NCBI GenBank assembly: GCA_014529385.2
Contig: CM043942.1
Span: 6,325,001 to 6,389,000 of the forward strand
Direction of reading: 5' to 3'
DNA from: Adiantum capillus-veneris
Taxonomy: Eukaryota > Streptophyta > Polypodiopsida > Polypodiales > Pteridaceae
Length of the DNA stretch: 64,000 nt
The position numbers and the translations under genes are program-made. Shown here piece after piece: positions 12,744-23,882 of this stretch. Below the pieces are notes generated by a model that was not told the DNA's origin, did not search any database, and was given only the letters and a program-made list of their open reading frames with translations. The first letter of the stretch is position 1, and every line of letters starts with the position of its first letter.

Positions 12744-12790
<47 letters not shown>
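12724..12790. repeat. Compound (GT)n(GA)n microsatellite
   Basis: GT dinucleotides run from 12724 to about 12767, interrupted once by TATG, and pass directly into GA dinucleotides to 12790. ORFs crossing it on either strand encode only Cys-Val, Arg-Glu, Thr-His or Ser-Leu runs and are artefacts. Confidence 0.95.
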
Positions 12791-13349
12791 TCGAGCATTG
12801 TGGAGGCATTGGTGATGGCGAGGAAATTGAGTGTGGCATTGGTGATGGCTGCTTCTTCTTCGCAGCACAGGATCCTTCACGACGGAAGCATTGAAAAGTG
12901 AGTGACAAACCATTGTTTCTTTGAGCTTGCTAGGACTCTCTAGTTGCATGCTTGCAGCCTTTTGAGGCTCGCACACAGTGCACATGCAAGTTCCCATCCT
13001 TCGACACGTGCGATAAAGCGTACATTTTTGGCACCGTTGGTCGAGGAATGGCTTGCACCAAGCTTGATGAGCACTCAGTGCTACTCTGGAAGTCTTTCTT
13101 TCATCTATTTTCTGGTTTTTGTTGAGTTGTGTGAGAACTATTAACTGGCTGCAATTTTAGTTCTATTCGTGTGTAGTTGGCTAGGTTAGACAGCATGTGT
13201 GTTGTATTAGTGTTAATTAGTGTTGTTTGTTCTTTAGACAGAGCGGCCAAAGGTGCAGTAGTGTACGTGCTAGAGACTGGCTCTATGCGTGTGCTCGATG
13301 CCATGCAGTTGAACATTATCCACAAAAAAACAAAAAAATAGTTAAAAAA

Positions 13350-14945
13350 CTTTATCCAATACCAGTATACTAGTACCAGTACCAGTATCAGTATACTAGT
13401 ATACCAGTATCCATAAACCCAAAAAAAAAAATTGTAAACTCAGCAGTATTAGTACTAATAAAACATTCAAATCTGAGACGTACCAGTAGTACTAGTACCA
13501 ATACTACCCGCAGTACCAACACCCGTAGTACCATTACCAATACGAGTACAACACAAATCCAGATGGTACCAGCACCTATACATCCATACTATCGTGAGCT
13601 GAGAGAGTTGGTTGAGTAAGTCTCAGTTAGTGAGCTATGTTAGACCAATATCAATACACCACCTCGGGAACAAACCTTTAAGTATACCAGCATACCAGCA
13701 TACCAGGTCCAATATAAATCGTGCCCGTACTAGTATATACCAGTACCAATACCAGTAGCAATATTGAACGCCGAGTACCCGTACCAATACTAGTATAGGT
13801 ACCAGTAACAAAGAAAATCTATGTGTACAAGTACTACCCGCAGTACTAGTACCATCTGGTACTACTAGTGAGGTGGTTGAGTAAGTCTATGAGTGTGCGG
13901 TTTGCCGTGTTCAACAGTACCAGTATATACCAATACCAGTTATAGAAATATACCAGTATAGCTGTGTGCCAATATGTAGCAAAAAAAATCCGAAGCCAGT
14001 ACTAGTAGAGTCTGTGAGTGCAGCTTGCTGGGTTAGACCATGAACTGGTTGAGTTAATTTGAGAGTGTACCCATAGCACCAATACCAATATGAATACTGT
14101 GCACACTAGTGTAACACTAAAAAACTAAGCCTAGTAACAATAGTATTTGTGCAGTTGGTTGTGTTAGACAGTGAGTCTAATACCAGTGACAGTAGTACCA
14201 GTGCTAGTATCAGTATACACTAGTTTACTAGTACCCGTAAACTAGCATGTGAGGTACCCTTTAACCTTGTCAGTGGCAGCGAACCAATACCAGTTGTACA
14301 GTATACCAGTACTAGGGATACTAGTATCAATATAGTACATGATTGGTACAGTACCAGTACCGCTACGTAGCTAAGAAAATCCAAACCCAGTATTAGTATA
14401 CCAGTACGAGTAAGACTGTGTTAGACTGAGCTTGTTGAGTTTAATGTCTGTGAATTTTGAGTACTAGTAAAACGCTGAAATCTGAGACCAATAGTATAGT
14501 GTGCGTCTAGTACCAGTACTATCATTTAAAATCTAAGCCAATATAGGAGTACCGATAGTACCAGTACTAGTACCAGTGCTCAGTGTGTGCCCTCTAGTAG
14601 TACCAGGATCAGTGAGCTAATTGAGTTAGTAGTTGTTTACGAGTACTCATCCAACACTAGTACTGGTGAGTACTAGTACAATACCACCTCAAAACTCCAA
14701 AGTATTAGTACACCAATATAGTGTTACCAGTACTTCACTAAAATCTGAGACTAGTACTGTCAGTACCAGTAGTGTCAGTATAGAAGTATACGGGTATAGA
14801 TATATTCCAGTACTAGTAAAGGTCCAATACAAGTACTACTCGTACCAGTATACTCATGCACTAGTACCAGTCAGTACCTAGTACTACCATCTGAGAGAGT
14901 ACATTACAGTACCAGTACAGTACATTACAGTACAGAGGGAAATAT
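13350..14945. repeat. TACCAG/CAGTA-rich degenerate satellite-like tract
   Basis: About 1.6 kb is dense in ACCAGTA, ACTAGTA, GTACCAGTACTAG and related overlapping words. Interspersed at irregular intervals are copies of a second phrase resembling GTTAGACxxTGAGCTxGTTGAGT (near 13180, 13605, 13880, 14020-14050, 14155, 14410 and 14610). The second phrase also occurs in the unique-looking flank at 13170-13200, so the tract seems to have grown from that flank. Many words are palindromic (GTAC, CTAG). No coding function is suggested. Confidence 0.75.
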
Positions 14946-15065
14946 GAGATAAAAACTAAGGGAAATTTGGGTTGAAACCGCCCAAAAGCCTAGGTGAGCG
15001 GCCTTCACGGGCACTCACCAACACTTCTAGAGTGTTGAGGTCACATTCACCTACGCTCTAGTTGT

Positions 15066-17122
15066 GTGCTAGAGGAAAATCACATAGAGAGTGCCTCCCT
15101 TTACGCGAGCACTCATTATTTCTCCACATTAGGCTCTAGGCCCTCAATAGGAACCCAAGGTAGTACCACTCAGAACTCGCATATTGCATCTAGTGACTCT
15201 TCCTCTAACTACGACATCATGGAGGGCTACTTGATGCCCAATTCCGATAGTTCAAGCCAAGAAATGCATGCCATGGACCCACGGTCCGGGCCCAGTGTGC
15301 TTAGCCACTTAAAGAATACTTTTAGTAGAGCCACTTGCTTTGAACATGGAGCTAACGAGGTAAATAAAGGGGGTGGGAAAGTAAATTTTCCATCATGGAC
15401 AATGTAGACCCCATGCTTCAGGAGATTGTTCACGTGAATACTCCATTCACTGCACCCCTCGACTCTTCAGAGCTATTCCCCTCCAATTTTATACTACCTG
15501 ATGGGAGAAGCCTTGCCAAAGTTCAAGAGGTTGAGCAAAATATCCTTACAGCGAGGGGAAAGGAAATCAAGAGCTTACGCAAGGCAGAGCAATGGAGAGA
15601 GCTTAAAGCAAAGGCCCCTATGTCAACATCCATACTAGTCGAGCCATTGAGTGCTCCTGAGTTAGCGACCACTAAGGATCAACCCATGGAGATCCACATC
15701 ACATCTAGTTCAAAGGACACGCCTAGCACCTCAATCCTAGATGGAGCGTTCCTAAATGAGAACTGGGAGTACGAACTACAAATAGAAACTCTAACCGACC
15801 TATGCATAGGTCACACCTATCACGTGGGTTGGTTAAATGTCCTACAATCCACAACGGGTGCTACTAGTGTAGAGGATCAACAACAAAGAGTTTGTGAGGT
15901 CATCCATAGGGTTATTGAGTTGGAGAGATAGAACAAGGGGATCCACGTGCCTTCAATGGGTCTCATGATATTCTTAGATATAGGGAAGGCTAAGTAACCA
16001 ACTTTATTGCAAATGGATTCTCCCTTGGTAAGTACGATGGATCCTCCATATGTTGTTTTGCTAGGGGTCTCAGGGAAATATGAGCCCACAAGTGATAGCT
16101 TTACCTTTCCAAGTCTAGCTCATCTTTCCCTTGATGACACCATGGATACCATGACTACCCCAGCTATGGACATGCCAAGGAACACGCCATGGAATCACAT
16201 TTTAGTAAAGCACCACAACATGGTAGCTCAATGTCGACAACAGTACCTACAAGTGTGTATCAATCATGTGCACCTATAGGTCCTCGTACTCATGTAGCTC
16301 CTACCCCTCCCATTGATTCAACAACCTATGCTCCACAACCACAACATCCAAGCTCTTATTTCAATGGGACCATATCGGCTAGCATTAGCATACAAACTAC
16401 CACATCTGCTATGCCTAGGGCCACACATATGAACTTTGGGCCGCCACAGGGCACAACACCGTACCAAACTTGGAACTCAAGGGATTCCTATGTGCCAAGC
16501 CCAATGCTAATACCTACTCCAGATGAAGCCTCTGGAGCGACTTCACCCATGGTGCATGCTCACTTAGGTGACTTGGCAACATTTGCTCAAGTTATTGGTC
16601 GATCTATTACTGAGAATATGCGTAACACACCTGATAGAGAGCCTAGAAGTAAGGTAGTACAAATAGCCAAGCTCACACAAAAATTTAGTGGAGAAGGGGA
16701 TGTGAGAAAGAATATCGAAGTGTTTGAACAAATATGTGATTCTCTGATTAACACAATGACATGCATAAGAGTAATGATTTAAGCCTAACCTTAAGTGGGA
16801 AGGCTGGGGATTGGTATAGAACCCTAAGGGTGAAAGAAAAAATGATTTGCCCTACTCTTAGGAGATTGTTCTTGAAAGAATACATACGAGAGGGAGTGTT
16901 TTGGGGTGTAGAATCTCATCTCCACAAAGCCCAACGAGAGGAAGGGGAGTCAGTAAGAGACTTTATTAGTCGCTTGAAGCATCTAAATTCTCGTTGTAAT
17001 CCAAATGAGCGCTTCAAGAATAAACAATTGCTTGATAGATTCATTAGAGGATTATGACATGAGAATATCTACAATGGCATAGTCATTATAGGTATCCCCA
17101 CTTCGGAAGCAATCACCACCAA
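15066..17122 (+). pseudogene. gag: Gag (5' part) of gypsy copy 1, interrupted by element B
   Basis: Several frames join into one gag-like ORF. It has a low-complexity Ser/Thr/Pro-rich N-terminus (15066-16780), then a retrotransposon gag core at about 16770-17057 with LSGKAGDWYRTLR, an FLKEYIREGV stretch, ESVRDFISRLKHLNSRC and LLDRFIRGL. Gag forms the virus-like particle that packages element RNA. Stops at 15929-15931 (TAG) and 15995-15997 (TAA) stand where Gln fits, and frameshifts occur near 15400, 16190 and 16770. The frame runs to the codons for EAITTN at 17122. There element B is inserted, and the same frame resumes at 28312 with AIQLENNLMIQGER, which confirms a single disrupted gene. Confidence 0.8.
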
Positions 17123-17410
17123 TGTAAGGTCCTTCCCTAAACCCTAGAGCCATTCATGACTTTTTTCAGCCTAGAAAATAATATAGAAAAAGCAAGACCG
17201 ACAAAGAAGTCATGCGAACAACGAGACTTTACTCCAGAATGAAAAGACAAGGATATTCCGGATAAGAAATTACATCATCCCTATATTTTTCCAAAACGAT
17301 TAAGATTATTTTTATACTTCTTCGTCAAAATCCGTGTGGAAACTGATCTAGATCGAGAATTGGGAGGAAAAAGGGACTAACTTGATTGGAAGATAAAGTT
17401 AGAAAAAGTA

Positions 17411-17682
17411 ACAATTGAGAAGAAATTGGGGTCCAATAGCAATTGATAAGAAATTAGGGTCCAATAGAAATTGAGAAGAGAATTGCGGTCCAATAGGAAT
17501 TGAGAAGAGAATTGGGGTCTAATAGCAATTGAGAAGAGAATTGTCGTCCAATAGGAATTGAGAAGAGAATTGGATCCAATAGCAATTGAGAAGAGAATTG
17601 GGGTTCAATAAGAATTGAGAAGAGAATTGGGGTCCAATAGGAATTGAGAAGAGAATTGGGGTCCAATAGGAATTGAGAAGAA
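17411..17682. repeat. 29-bp minisatellite in the LTR U3 region
   Basis: Tandem copies of a 29-bp unit, GAATTGAGAAGAGAATTGGG plus GTCCAATAG, with some 26-28-bp variants. The same array sits at the same place in the 3' LTR and in element C. It lies just upstream of the TATA box, a usual position for LTR enhancers. The repeating peptide it appears to encode (LLNSYW, FSIPIGPQF) is an artefact of the unit length. Confidence 0.9.
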
Positions 17683-17699
17683 TTCTACCCACCATTTCC

Positions 17700-17706
17700 T
17701 ATATAA
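17700..17706 (+). promoter_or_regulatory. LTR TATA box of element B
   Basis: TATATAA is followed by GCACCCTCTCTCC. The same sequence is at 25889-25895 in the 3' LTR and, reversed, at 53632-53638 in element C. Its conserved place directly after the minisatellite makes it the likely Pol II promoter. Transcription from here would place the higher-order repeat array in the RNA leader. Confidence 0.7.
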
Positions 17707-18048
17707 GCACCCTCTCTCCTTTGTAATTTTACACACATATTGCTAAGCTACTTCCATACTTGCCATGCTGAAGATTATGCTTAAGTGAATCAAGGTTTCC
17801 ATTAAACCTTGCTCTTGTTATCTCCCTCTCTTGAAGACCAAATCCTTGAGGGTTTTGTGAACAAGCTCCTCTCCTTCCTCTTCATCCTAAATCCCTTTCT
17901 TTCATCCTTGAGCCTCGCATCTCTTCAAGAAGGACTTCAATCCCACTTCCCTTTTGTTTAGAGGAGGTAATCTTCATTTCTAGTAGGATTAATTAACCTA
18001 AATTATGTATTTTAATACTAAGAAGGTTTATGTGCATCATATTCAATT

Positions 18049-18908
18049 AAGCTTTAATGGTAGCTTTGCACTTAGGTGTAAGCTTTAGTGACTATCTTTT
18101 ATTTTTAGGTTTAAGCTTTAATGGAAACCTCACAATTAGGTTAAGTGATAAGAGTATCTATGCATCATAAATTTAAGCTTCAAAGGTAGATTTGCACTCG
18201 TAAGCTAAGCTTTAATGGTAACTTTTCACTTAGGTGTAAGCTTTAGTGACTACCTTGTATTTTAGGTTTAACCTTGAAACCTCACAATTAGGGTTAAGTG
18301 ATAAGAGTATCTATGCATCATAAATTTAAGCTTCAAAGGTAGATTTGCACTCGTAAGTTAGGCTTTAATGGTAACTTTGCACTTAGGTGTAAGCTTTAGT
18401 GACTACCTTGTATTTTAGGTTTAAGCTTTAATGGAAACCTCACAACTAGGGTTAAGTGATAAGAGTATCTATGCATCATAAAGTTAAGCTTCAAAGGTAT
18501 ATTTGCACTCGTAAGCTAAGCTTTAATGGTAACTTTGCACTTAGGTATAAGCTTTAGTGACTACTTTGTATTTTAGGTTTAAGCTTTAATAAAAACCTCG
18601 CAATTAGGGTTAAGTGCTAAGAGTATGTATACATCATTAAGTTAAGCTTCAAAGATAGATTTGTACTATTAAGCTAAGCTTTAAAGGTAACTTTTCACTT
18701 AGGTGTAAGCTTTAGTGACTACCTTGTATTTTAGGTTTAACCTTGAAACCTCACAATTAGGGTTAAGTGATAAAAGTATCTATGCATCATAAAGTTAAGC
18801 TTCAAAGGTAGATTTGCACTCGTAAGCTAAGCTTTAATGGTAACTTTGCACTTAGGTGTAAGCTTTAGTGACTACCTTGTATTTTAGGTTTAAGCTTTAA
18901 TGGAAAGC
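18049..18908. repeat. 158-bp higher-order repeat array (six units)
   Basis: Units start near 18049, 18208, 18360, 18518, 18676 and 18829. A full unit has five monomers of 31, 32, 31, 32 and 32 bp, most starting AAGCTT (for example AAGCTTTAATGGTAACTTTG, AAGCTTTAGTGACTACCTTG, AAGCTTCAAAGGTAGATTTG). Some units are about 6 bp shorter through a deletion in the third monomer. The marker word AGTGACTA occurs six times here, twice in the 3' LTR and eight times in element C. Confidence 0.88.
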
Positions 18909-18961
18909 TCGAAACTCATAAATTATAGAACGACCTTCTAGCTTCCTAAATGGAAAGCTAG

Positions 18962-19901
18962 TGTTTGGAGGTGATAACAACATACAAGTGCCCACCTAGC
19001 CAAGGCGCCCGTTGGGTCAGCCGGCCAAAGTTTTGATGTGGTCACATTATTTTTCCGATGTTTAATACATCAAACCCTGTAAAAGCCTAATGTCAATCGT
19101 CTATGTCAAGTCTAAGTCAAAGATGTAATTTTTCCAATGATGTATGTAAAGGTCCATGAGAAGTTGGCCGCCGGCCACTTTAGAAAGCCCTAGGTATATA
19201 ATACACTAAGGTTAGTGGGAAAGGGAGATTATTTTTTTGAAGATAAGTGACTATTGCGTTACGCACAGAGAGCTGCCTCTTTGCTCCAACTTGTAATCAT
19301 CGCTTCTGCGGCTATGGTAATCCAAATTCAGTTTTGTTTCTTGCATTGTGTTCCTCTTACTCTGCTCTTTCATTGAAGTGTAAGCATTCAAGATTCGGTG
19401 AAGGTTTCAAACGCATCCGTTTAGGCCTTAAATCGGTGTTTTGAGTGTTTATATGCGTATTTTATATTGTTTTGACCCTAGGAGAAGATTTAGGGACCCA
19501 AAAACGACCCTTTAGGATCATCCGTTTACTGTTTTTGCGTAGTGTGAGACGAACGATTGCGATCTTTGTACCTTCCCAAAATGCTTTGACAGTGATAGGA
19601 TATGTTCCTGATAGTCCCCTGTAGCTTCCCTTCAAGTTTCGTGTGATTCTAATATGATTTGCATGGTAAACGGGTGTGATGACTATAGAGCTGTGTAGAA
19701 GGACATAGGGAGAGTACTTGGCTTTAGTGTGTTTGATTTGCTTGTAGAGCTAGTAGTTGCATCTCTTCGAGTTCACTTCATTAGGATTGACACCCTAGTG
19801 AGTCTCCATGCCTCATCCGAGTCGCTTCCTCTCTATCGATAATTTTATGTTGATGCTTGAGAGCTATGCTATGGACGTCCGTCACGGCGACCCGCAAATA
19901 A
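18962..19901 (+). mobile_element. Solo-LTR-like insertion inside the 5' LTR of element B
   Basis: The 3' LTR and element C join the sequence before 18961 directly to that after 19902 (GAAAGCTAGGCACC). Here 940 bp intervene, flanked by CTAG at 18958-18961 and 19902-19905 (or GCTAG/ACTAG with one mismatch). The insert begins TGTTTGGAGG and ends near CCCGCAAATA. It contains TATATAAT at 19195-19202 and no long ORF. A TG start, 4-5-bp duplication, TATA box and size all suit a solo LTR of another family, with the terminal CA perhaps mutated to TA. Confidence 0.7.
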
Positions 19902-21701
19902 CTAGGCACCATAAGAAAAAAGTAGTTGTCTAATCTCGATAGAAGTAGTTCAATTTTTATATTGAAGAGTATTTCTAAAGTAGTCAATTTCAAGTTTGTT
20001 TGCAAATACGGGACGAGGGAGATAGGGGATAACTTCGCGGAATTGACCTCCGTGTTGTTTTGAACCGAAAACTCTACAAGCTTCCATGGAGGTGCCCCAT
20101 GGATGGCAAAGGATTGCAAAACCTGGGAATCGTACAAAACGGGGATTGAACTTAAAAAGTTGGCATATCCGAAGAGACATTAACTATCACAAGCCTATGG
20201 CAAAAACTCGCTTGTATTTTCTAAATAAACTGGGTTGTAGATAATTAATAAAAGTAGGAATTAAGGTTGATAAATGAATGAACCTGGAAATTATCAACTA
20301 AGAGTTAAAAAGGAATCTCGAGAGGTGATAGGGATAGCCCATTGCAAAACATAGATTCAACTAGGAGTTTTGAAGATTGTCTAGAAATGACCGGAAACCA
20401 AGATGGACCTTCTTGGGGTTAATTTGATTGAAAGGCTGACCCATTGAGAGGATTCTCTTGGGGAACTTGACGGAGATTGGCCCTTTTCGGATAGGGTAGC
20501 ATAACTGGCAAGTTGTTATACATAGGTCATTCATGCCCAAGAGATAAGGGATGAATGGAATTGTTTTATTTTTGCCTGACCGGGTGAAGTACACGCTGTT
20601 TCTTATTGGAAAATGGCCATAATCCGGGTATGGCCTGATGCCAATAGTTGGAGGAGAAGGTCATACTCAGGGAGGATGATGTGAATTTAATTAAGGAAAT
20701 TTGTTCGACTTGGTTGCTTGAAAAGGAACTGGAAAGACTAGGAATATAGGGGCTATCCTGTGCATCTGTCACCAGATGGTGCTATACCTCTCGAAATAAA
20801 ATGATTAGAAAGGAATGATTAAATTACTTGATGAGCATTTCCCAAACACTTAATTCTGGGAAATATTATGAAGGTGCTGCCATTTTGATGGCTTGTAACC
20901 GATTATCTTGGTCCTGAATGGGAAGGCAAGACGAATTGGTTGAAACTAAATGTGTTGCATGATTAGTTAGGAAACTAGTTACAAGCTAATTATAGCAGAT
21001 AAAGGAAAGGGAATGAATTTAAAAGTTTTTAATTAAAGATCTATTGGGAACAACCAGATGAATTTCCTTGAACGAGGGTATGCAACAGATCCCATGCTGC
21101 TTGTTCTCTAATGATGTTTGATAGACTGTTGTCTTCTTGATTTTGTAGTGGTTAAGTACTACCTCTGGAAGGGATTTTCATGAAATAGTTCGGTGTGTGG
21201 GCGGATCTAGAGGGTCAGATGACCGGATGTTGATTCAAAATTTTTATGTTAAACGCTAGGACTATGGGGGATAAAAACGGGTAAGCAGGAACGAACGAGA
21301 TCGGGTAGGATTACAAGATCCCTCTTATTAGGGGAAAGCGATAACTGCCGTGCCTGCTTGTTAGGAAAAAGGGGTTATCGCCATATTGAACCAAGGGAGA
21401 ACAAGAAAGTAAGAGCAGATCCTCAAGTTAAAGATCAAGAAAATCAAGACTAAGGACCACGATTTTGGTTGTGGGTGACTGAAAGATGCCAAGGACGGAT
21501 TAAATTATGATAAACAGATAGAGTCGTCAAATTGATGGGATTTACCCCCTTGGGTTGGCATTCGAGATAGGTCGGAGTCCTGTCTTGGTGTCGGTCCCAA
21601 GTGGGAGGGATATCTGTAGATAGATTTATGTTATTTCCTAGAACAATCTGGAAGATTTAGGGAGGTGAGTAGGGTTCGAGTTTGGGTATGGACCTCACAA
21701 G

Positions 21702-21713
21702 TGGTATCAGAGC
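21702..21713 (+). other. Primer binding site for initiator tRNA-Met
   Basis: TGGTATCAGAGC is complementary to the 3' end of plant initiator tRNA-Met and lies two bases after the LTR end. The same site is found, reversed, at 57769-57780 in element C. Confidence 0.92.
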
Positions 21714-23847
21714 CTAATTTTGAATCTTGGACCTTGGAATTTAGATTTTTCAATTTAAGATTAATGCATGAGAGAAAAACAACTCAGTCTAGCACCCGAA
21801 TTTCAGTTATATTACACAATGAAGTCTTGAGGTTCCAATAGTTATTCAAAAAATTTCAAATGGCTTGGGATTTGCGAGAATAAATTCAGTGGATTATTTG
21901 TGAAAGGATGGAAACTGCTACGCTAGAGTGAAGGCTCGCTATGCTGGAACATTTAGGGAGCCCTTATTTCCAGAAACCTATACTTGCCTCTGGGATTTAA
22001 ACAAGTGTAAAGTTAGAAATGAACGATATAAAAATTTGTGAAATGCGCTTGTGGGAAGACGCTGGGAAGTGGAATAAATGAATGAAGACGCATGCACTTG
22101 TGCAAAGACACATGAAAGTGGCATGGATGAAACACTTATTGAGCTTTACTTGTCATTTTTCCTAAAGCTTGGTAATAAGGAGCAAGATTGGACAAGGTAG
22201 CTACCACATGAAGAATTAATTGGGACATTGACTGAAAGATAATTTTGAGTAATAATAAAGAAATCCAAGAAGTTCTTGTGATTAGCCATAGTTAAAGCTA
22301 TAAGTATATATAGAAAGACTCGTTTTTTTGAAATTACTGATGGCTTGGAATATTCAAGAAGAAGAAGTTTATAGGATAGTCTTGAAAGAATGGGGATAGC
22401 CGAACCAGAGAACACATTAGTCATGTTGAGACACCTTATCGAACTTTTCTCTCCTAAGGAAAGTGCCATTTCTATTTAGAAATGTAGAGCATGTGGGTCA
22501 AATGGAGCTACACGGTTAACCCTACGGGGATGCGTACAACTATTGAATAATTTATGGATTGCAATGATGAGAGAAAGCTGGGATTATGACCAAAGAGATA
22601 TGGTATGGTTCAATCTTATTTCCAAATTTTGAAAGTAAACTTCTACTTATAGCATCTCAAGACAAATAGAAAAGACAGTAAATGAGACGTGCTTAAAAGC
22701 TCACAAGGAATCAAGATGGGAAAGTGCAATAGATAAGCTCATAAATATTGCTGACATTTAAACTTAGAAGAAGAATAAGAAAACAAACTTATGAGTTAGC
22801 CAAGGACTCAAAGTTGGAGTCTTTACTCAAGACTATCATAGATAGAAGACCCTTTGCTGAAAGCACTAAATAGAAATGTCCTTTAGAATTTAATTAAAGA
22901 GGAGAGACTCACATTTCAAGACAAGAAAGTACAAACAATTCTCAAATTTTTCAAAAAGGGTTATTTCTTCAATCAAAGCCAAAAAGAATTACAAGGGAGG
23001 CAGTAAGTAATTATAAGAGAGGCAAGAAAGTTTACAACTCATAAAGATCCTCTATAATATGGTCACATAACCACGTATTGCAAGCACCGTACATATTAGG
23101 ACGCTCACCCTATGGAATGCTTCTATGAGAAACAGCTTGAGCAATTTCTCGGGTATGAGCTGAGAAAAGAAAAGGACCTCTAGGAGGAAGACTCCAGATG
23201 GTATCGAGGCAAATTTTGGAATGGGGGATAGACTACACAAGCAAGAACAACCTTGCAAATAACCCATGATATTGTGTCCTTTTGACACACTAGTATTGAG
23301 GGCCAAGTCCCAGAGCCTCTGTAACCATAGCAAGTCGAGTATTGTTGCGGAAATGGTCTCTACCCAGAGAGTCACTCTTGTGAGATGTCACCATGTCTTC
23401 CATATAATCTGGCCGAGACAAAAATTTGGTTGAGGAAAGAGGAGATCTTTGTATCGCTCTAAGAACTGTCCTTTACTGCCTCGTCTGCACTCTGCAAGTG
23501 AGAGATGCATACAGGAAGAACCAAGTCTTCTTGCCAAGACGCCATCAGATAAGAAAATGACTAAGTTACAAGAGAGTGAAGATTGAAAAAATAAGAGAAT
23601 AACAGCTGCTGATAAAGAAGGGATTACTTGTAGCTTATAAAGAGGAAGTAGCGTATCGAAGAATCCACAAACGCGATGACTTATTCAAGAAGATAGCTTA
23701 TTAAGAAATATTTTCCATGACACCAATATTATATTAGCAAATTTTTGGGGATGAAGAAGTGTAAGAGAGAAGTCAAGTTGAAAGCATTAACAAGAAGCTA
23801 AGTCACAAGACATACCCAAGAAGCTTCATCAGTTACGTATTTTATTT
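21714..23847 (+). pseudogene. gag: Decayed gag of element B
   Basis: The region is full of stops but keeps gag-like traces. Around 22380-22480 a frame reads GMAEPEN-like and LRHLIELFSPKES. Around 23040-23300 a frame reads YGHITTYCKH, HPMECFYEKQLEQFLGYEL, RKEKDL and RWYRGKFWNGG. YGH-x4-C resembles the second half of a CCHC zinc knuckle. Several stops in that frame are TAG where Gln fits. The same text is present in element C. Another frame of this region is open on the opposite strand in both copies, which I regard as incidental. Confidence 0.5.
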
Positions 23848-23882
23848 GAGTTGAGGACAACTCTTTCTTTTTTGTTGGGAGA

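Larger units (their letters stand above)
17123..21699 (+). repeat. 5' LTR of element B (4577 bp)
   Basis: It begins TGTAAGGTCC and ends GGACCTCACA, two bases before the primer binding site. In order it holds a 29-bp minisatellite, a TATA box at 17700, a 158-bp higher-order repeat array, a 940-bp inserted solo-LTR-like segment and a long unique 3' part (19905-21699) shared with the other LTRs. It is 1.55 kb longer than its 3' partner. The insertion accounts for about 0.94 kb and four extra array units for about 0.6 kb. ORFs on the minus strand at 19781-20772 recur in every LTR copy but have no family resemblance. Confidence 0.92.

Noticed and set aside
12480-14960. 12.5-15 kb as the 5' LTR of gypsy copy 1
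   Set aside because: No matching 3' LTR was found after 36286 and no primer site was recognised near 14960, so I did not annotate it as an LTR.
17454-17666. Repetitive peptide ORFs (LLNSYW/FSIPIGPQF) at 17454-17666, 25536-25884 and 53646-53873
   Set aside because: They are produced by the 29-bp minisatellite, whose length is not a multiple of three. The same peptide appears in several frames, so it is not a gene.
19781-20772. ORFs in the unique part of the LTRs (19781-20772, 26563-27257, 50336-51437, 58698-59522)
   Set aside because: They recur only because the LTRs are repeats, shift frame between copies and match no known family.
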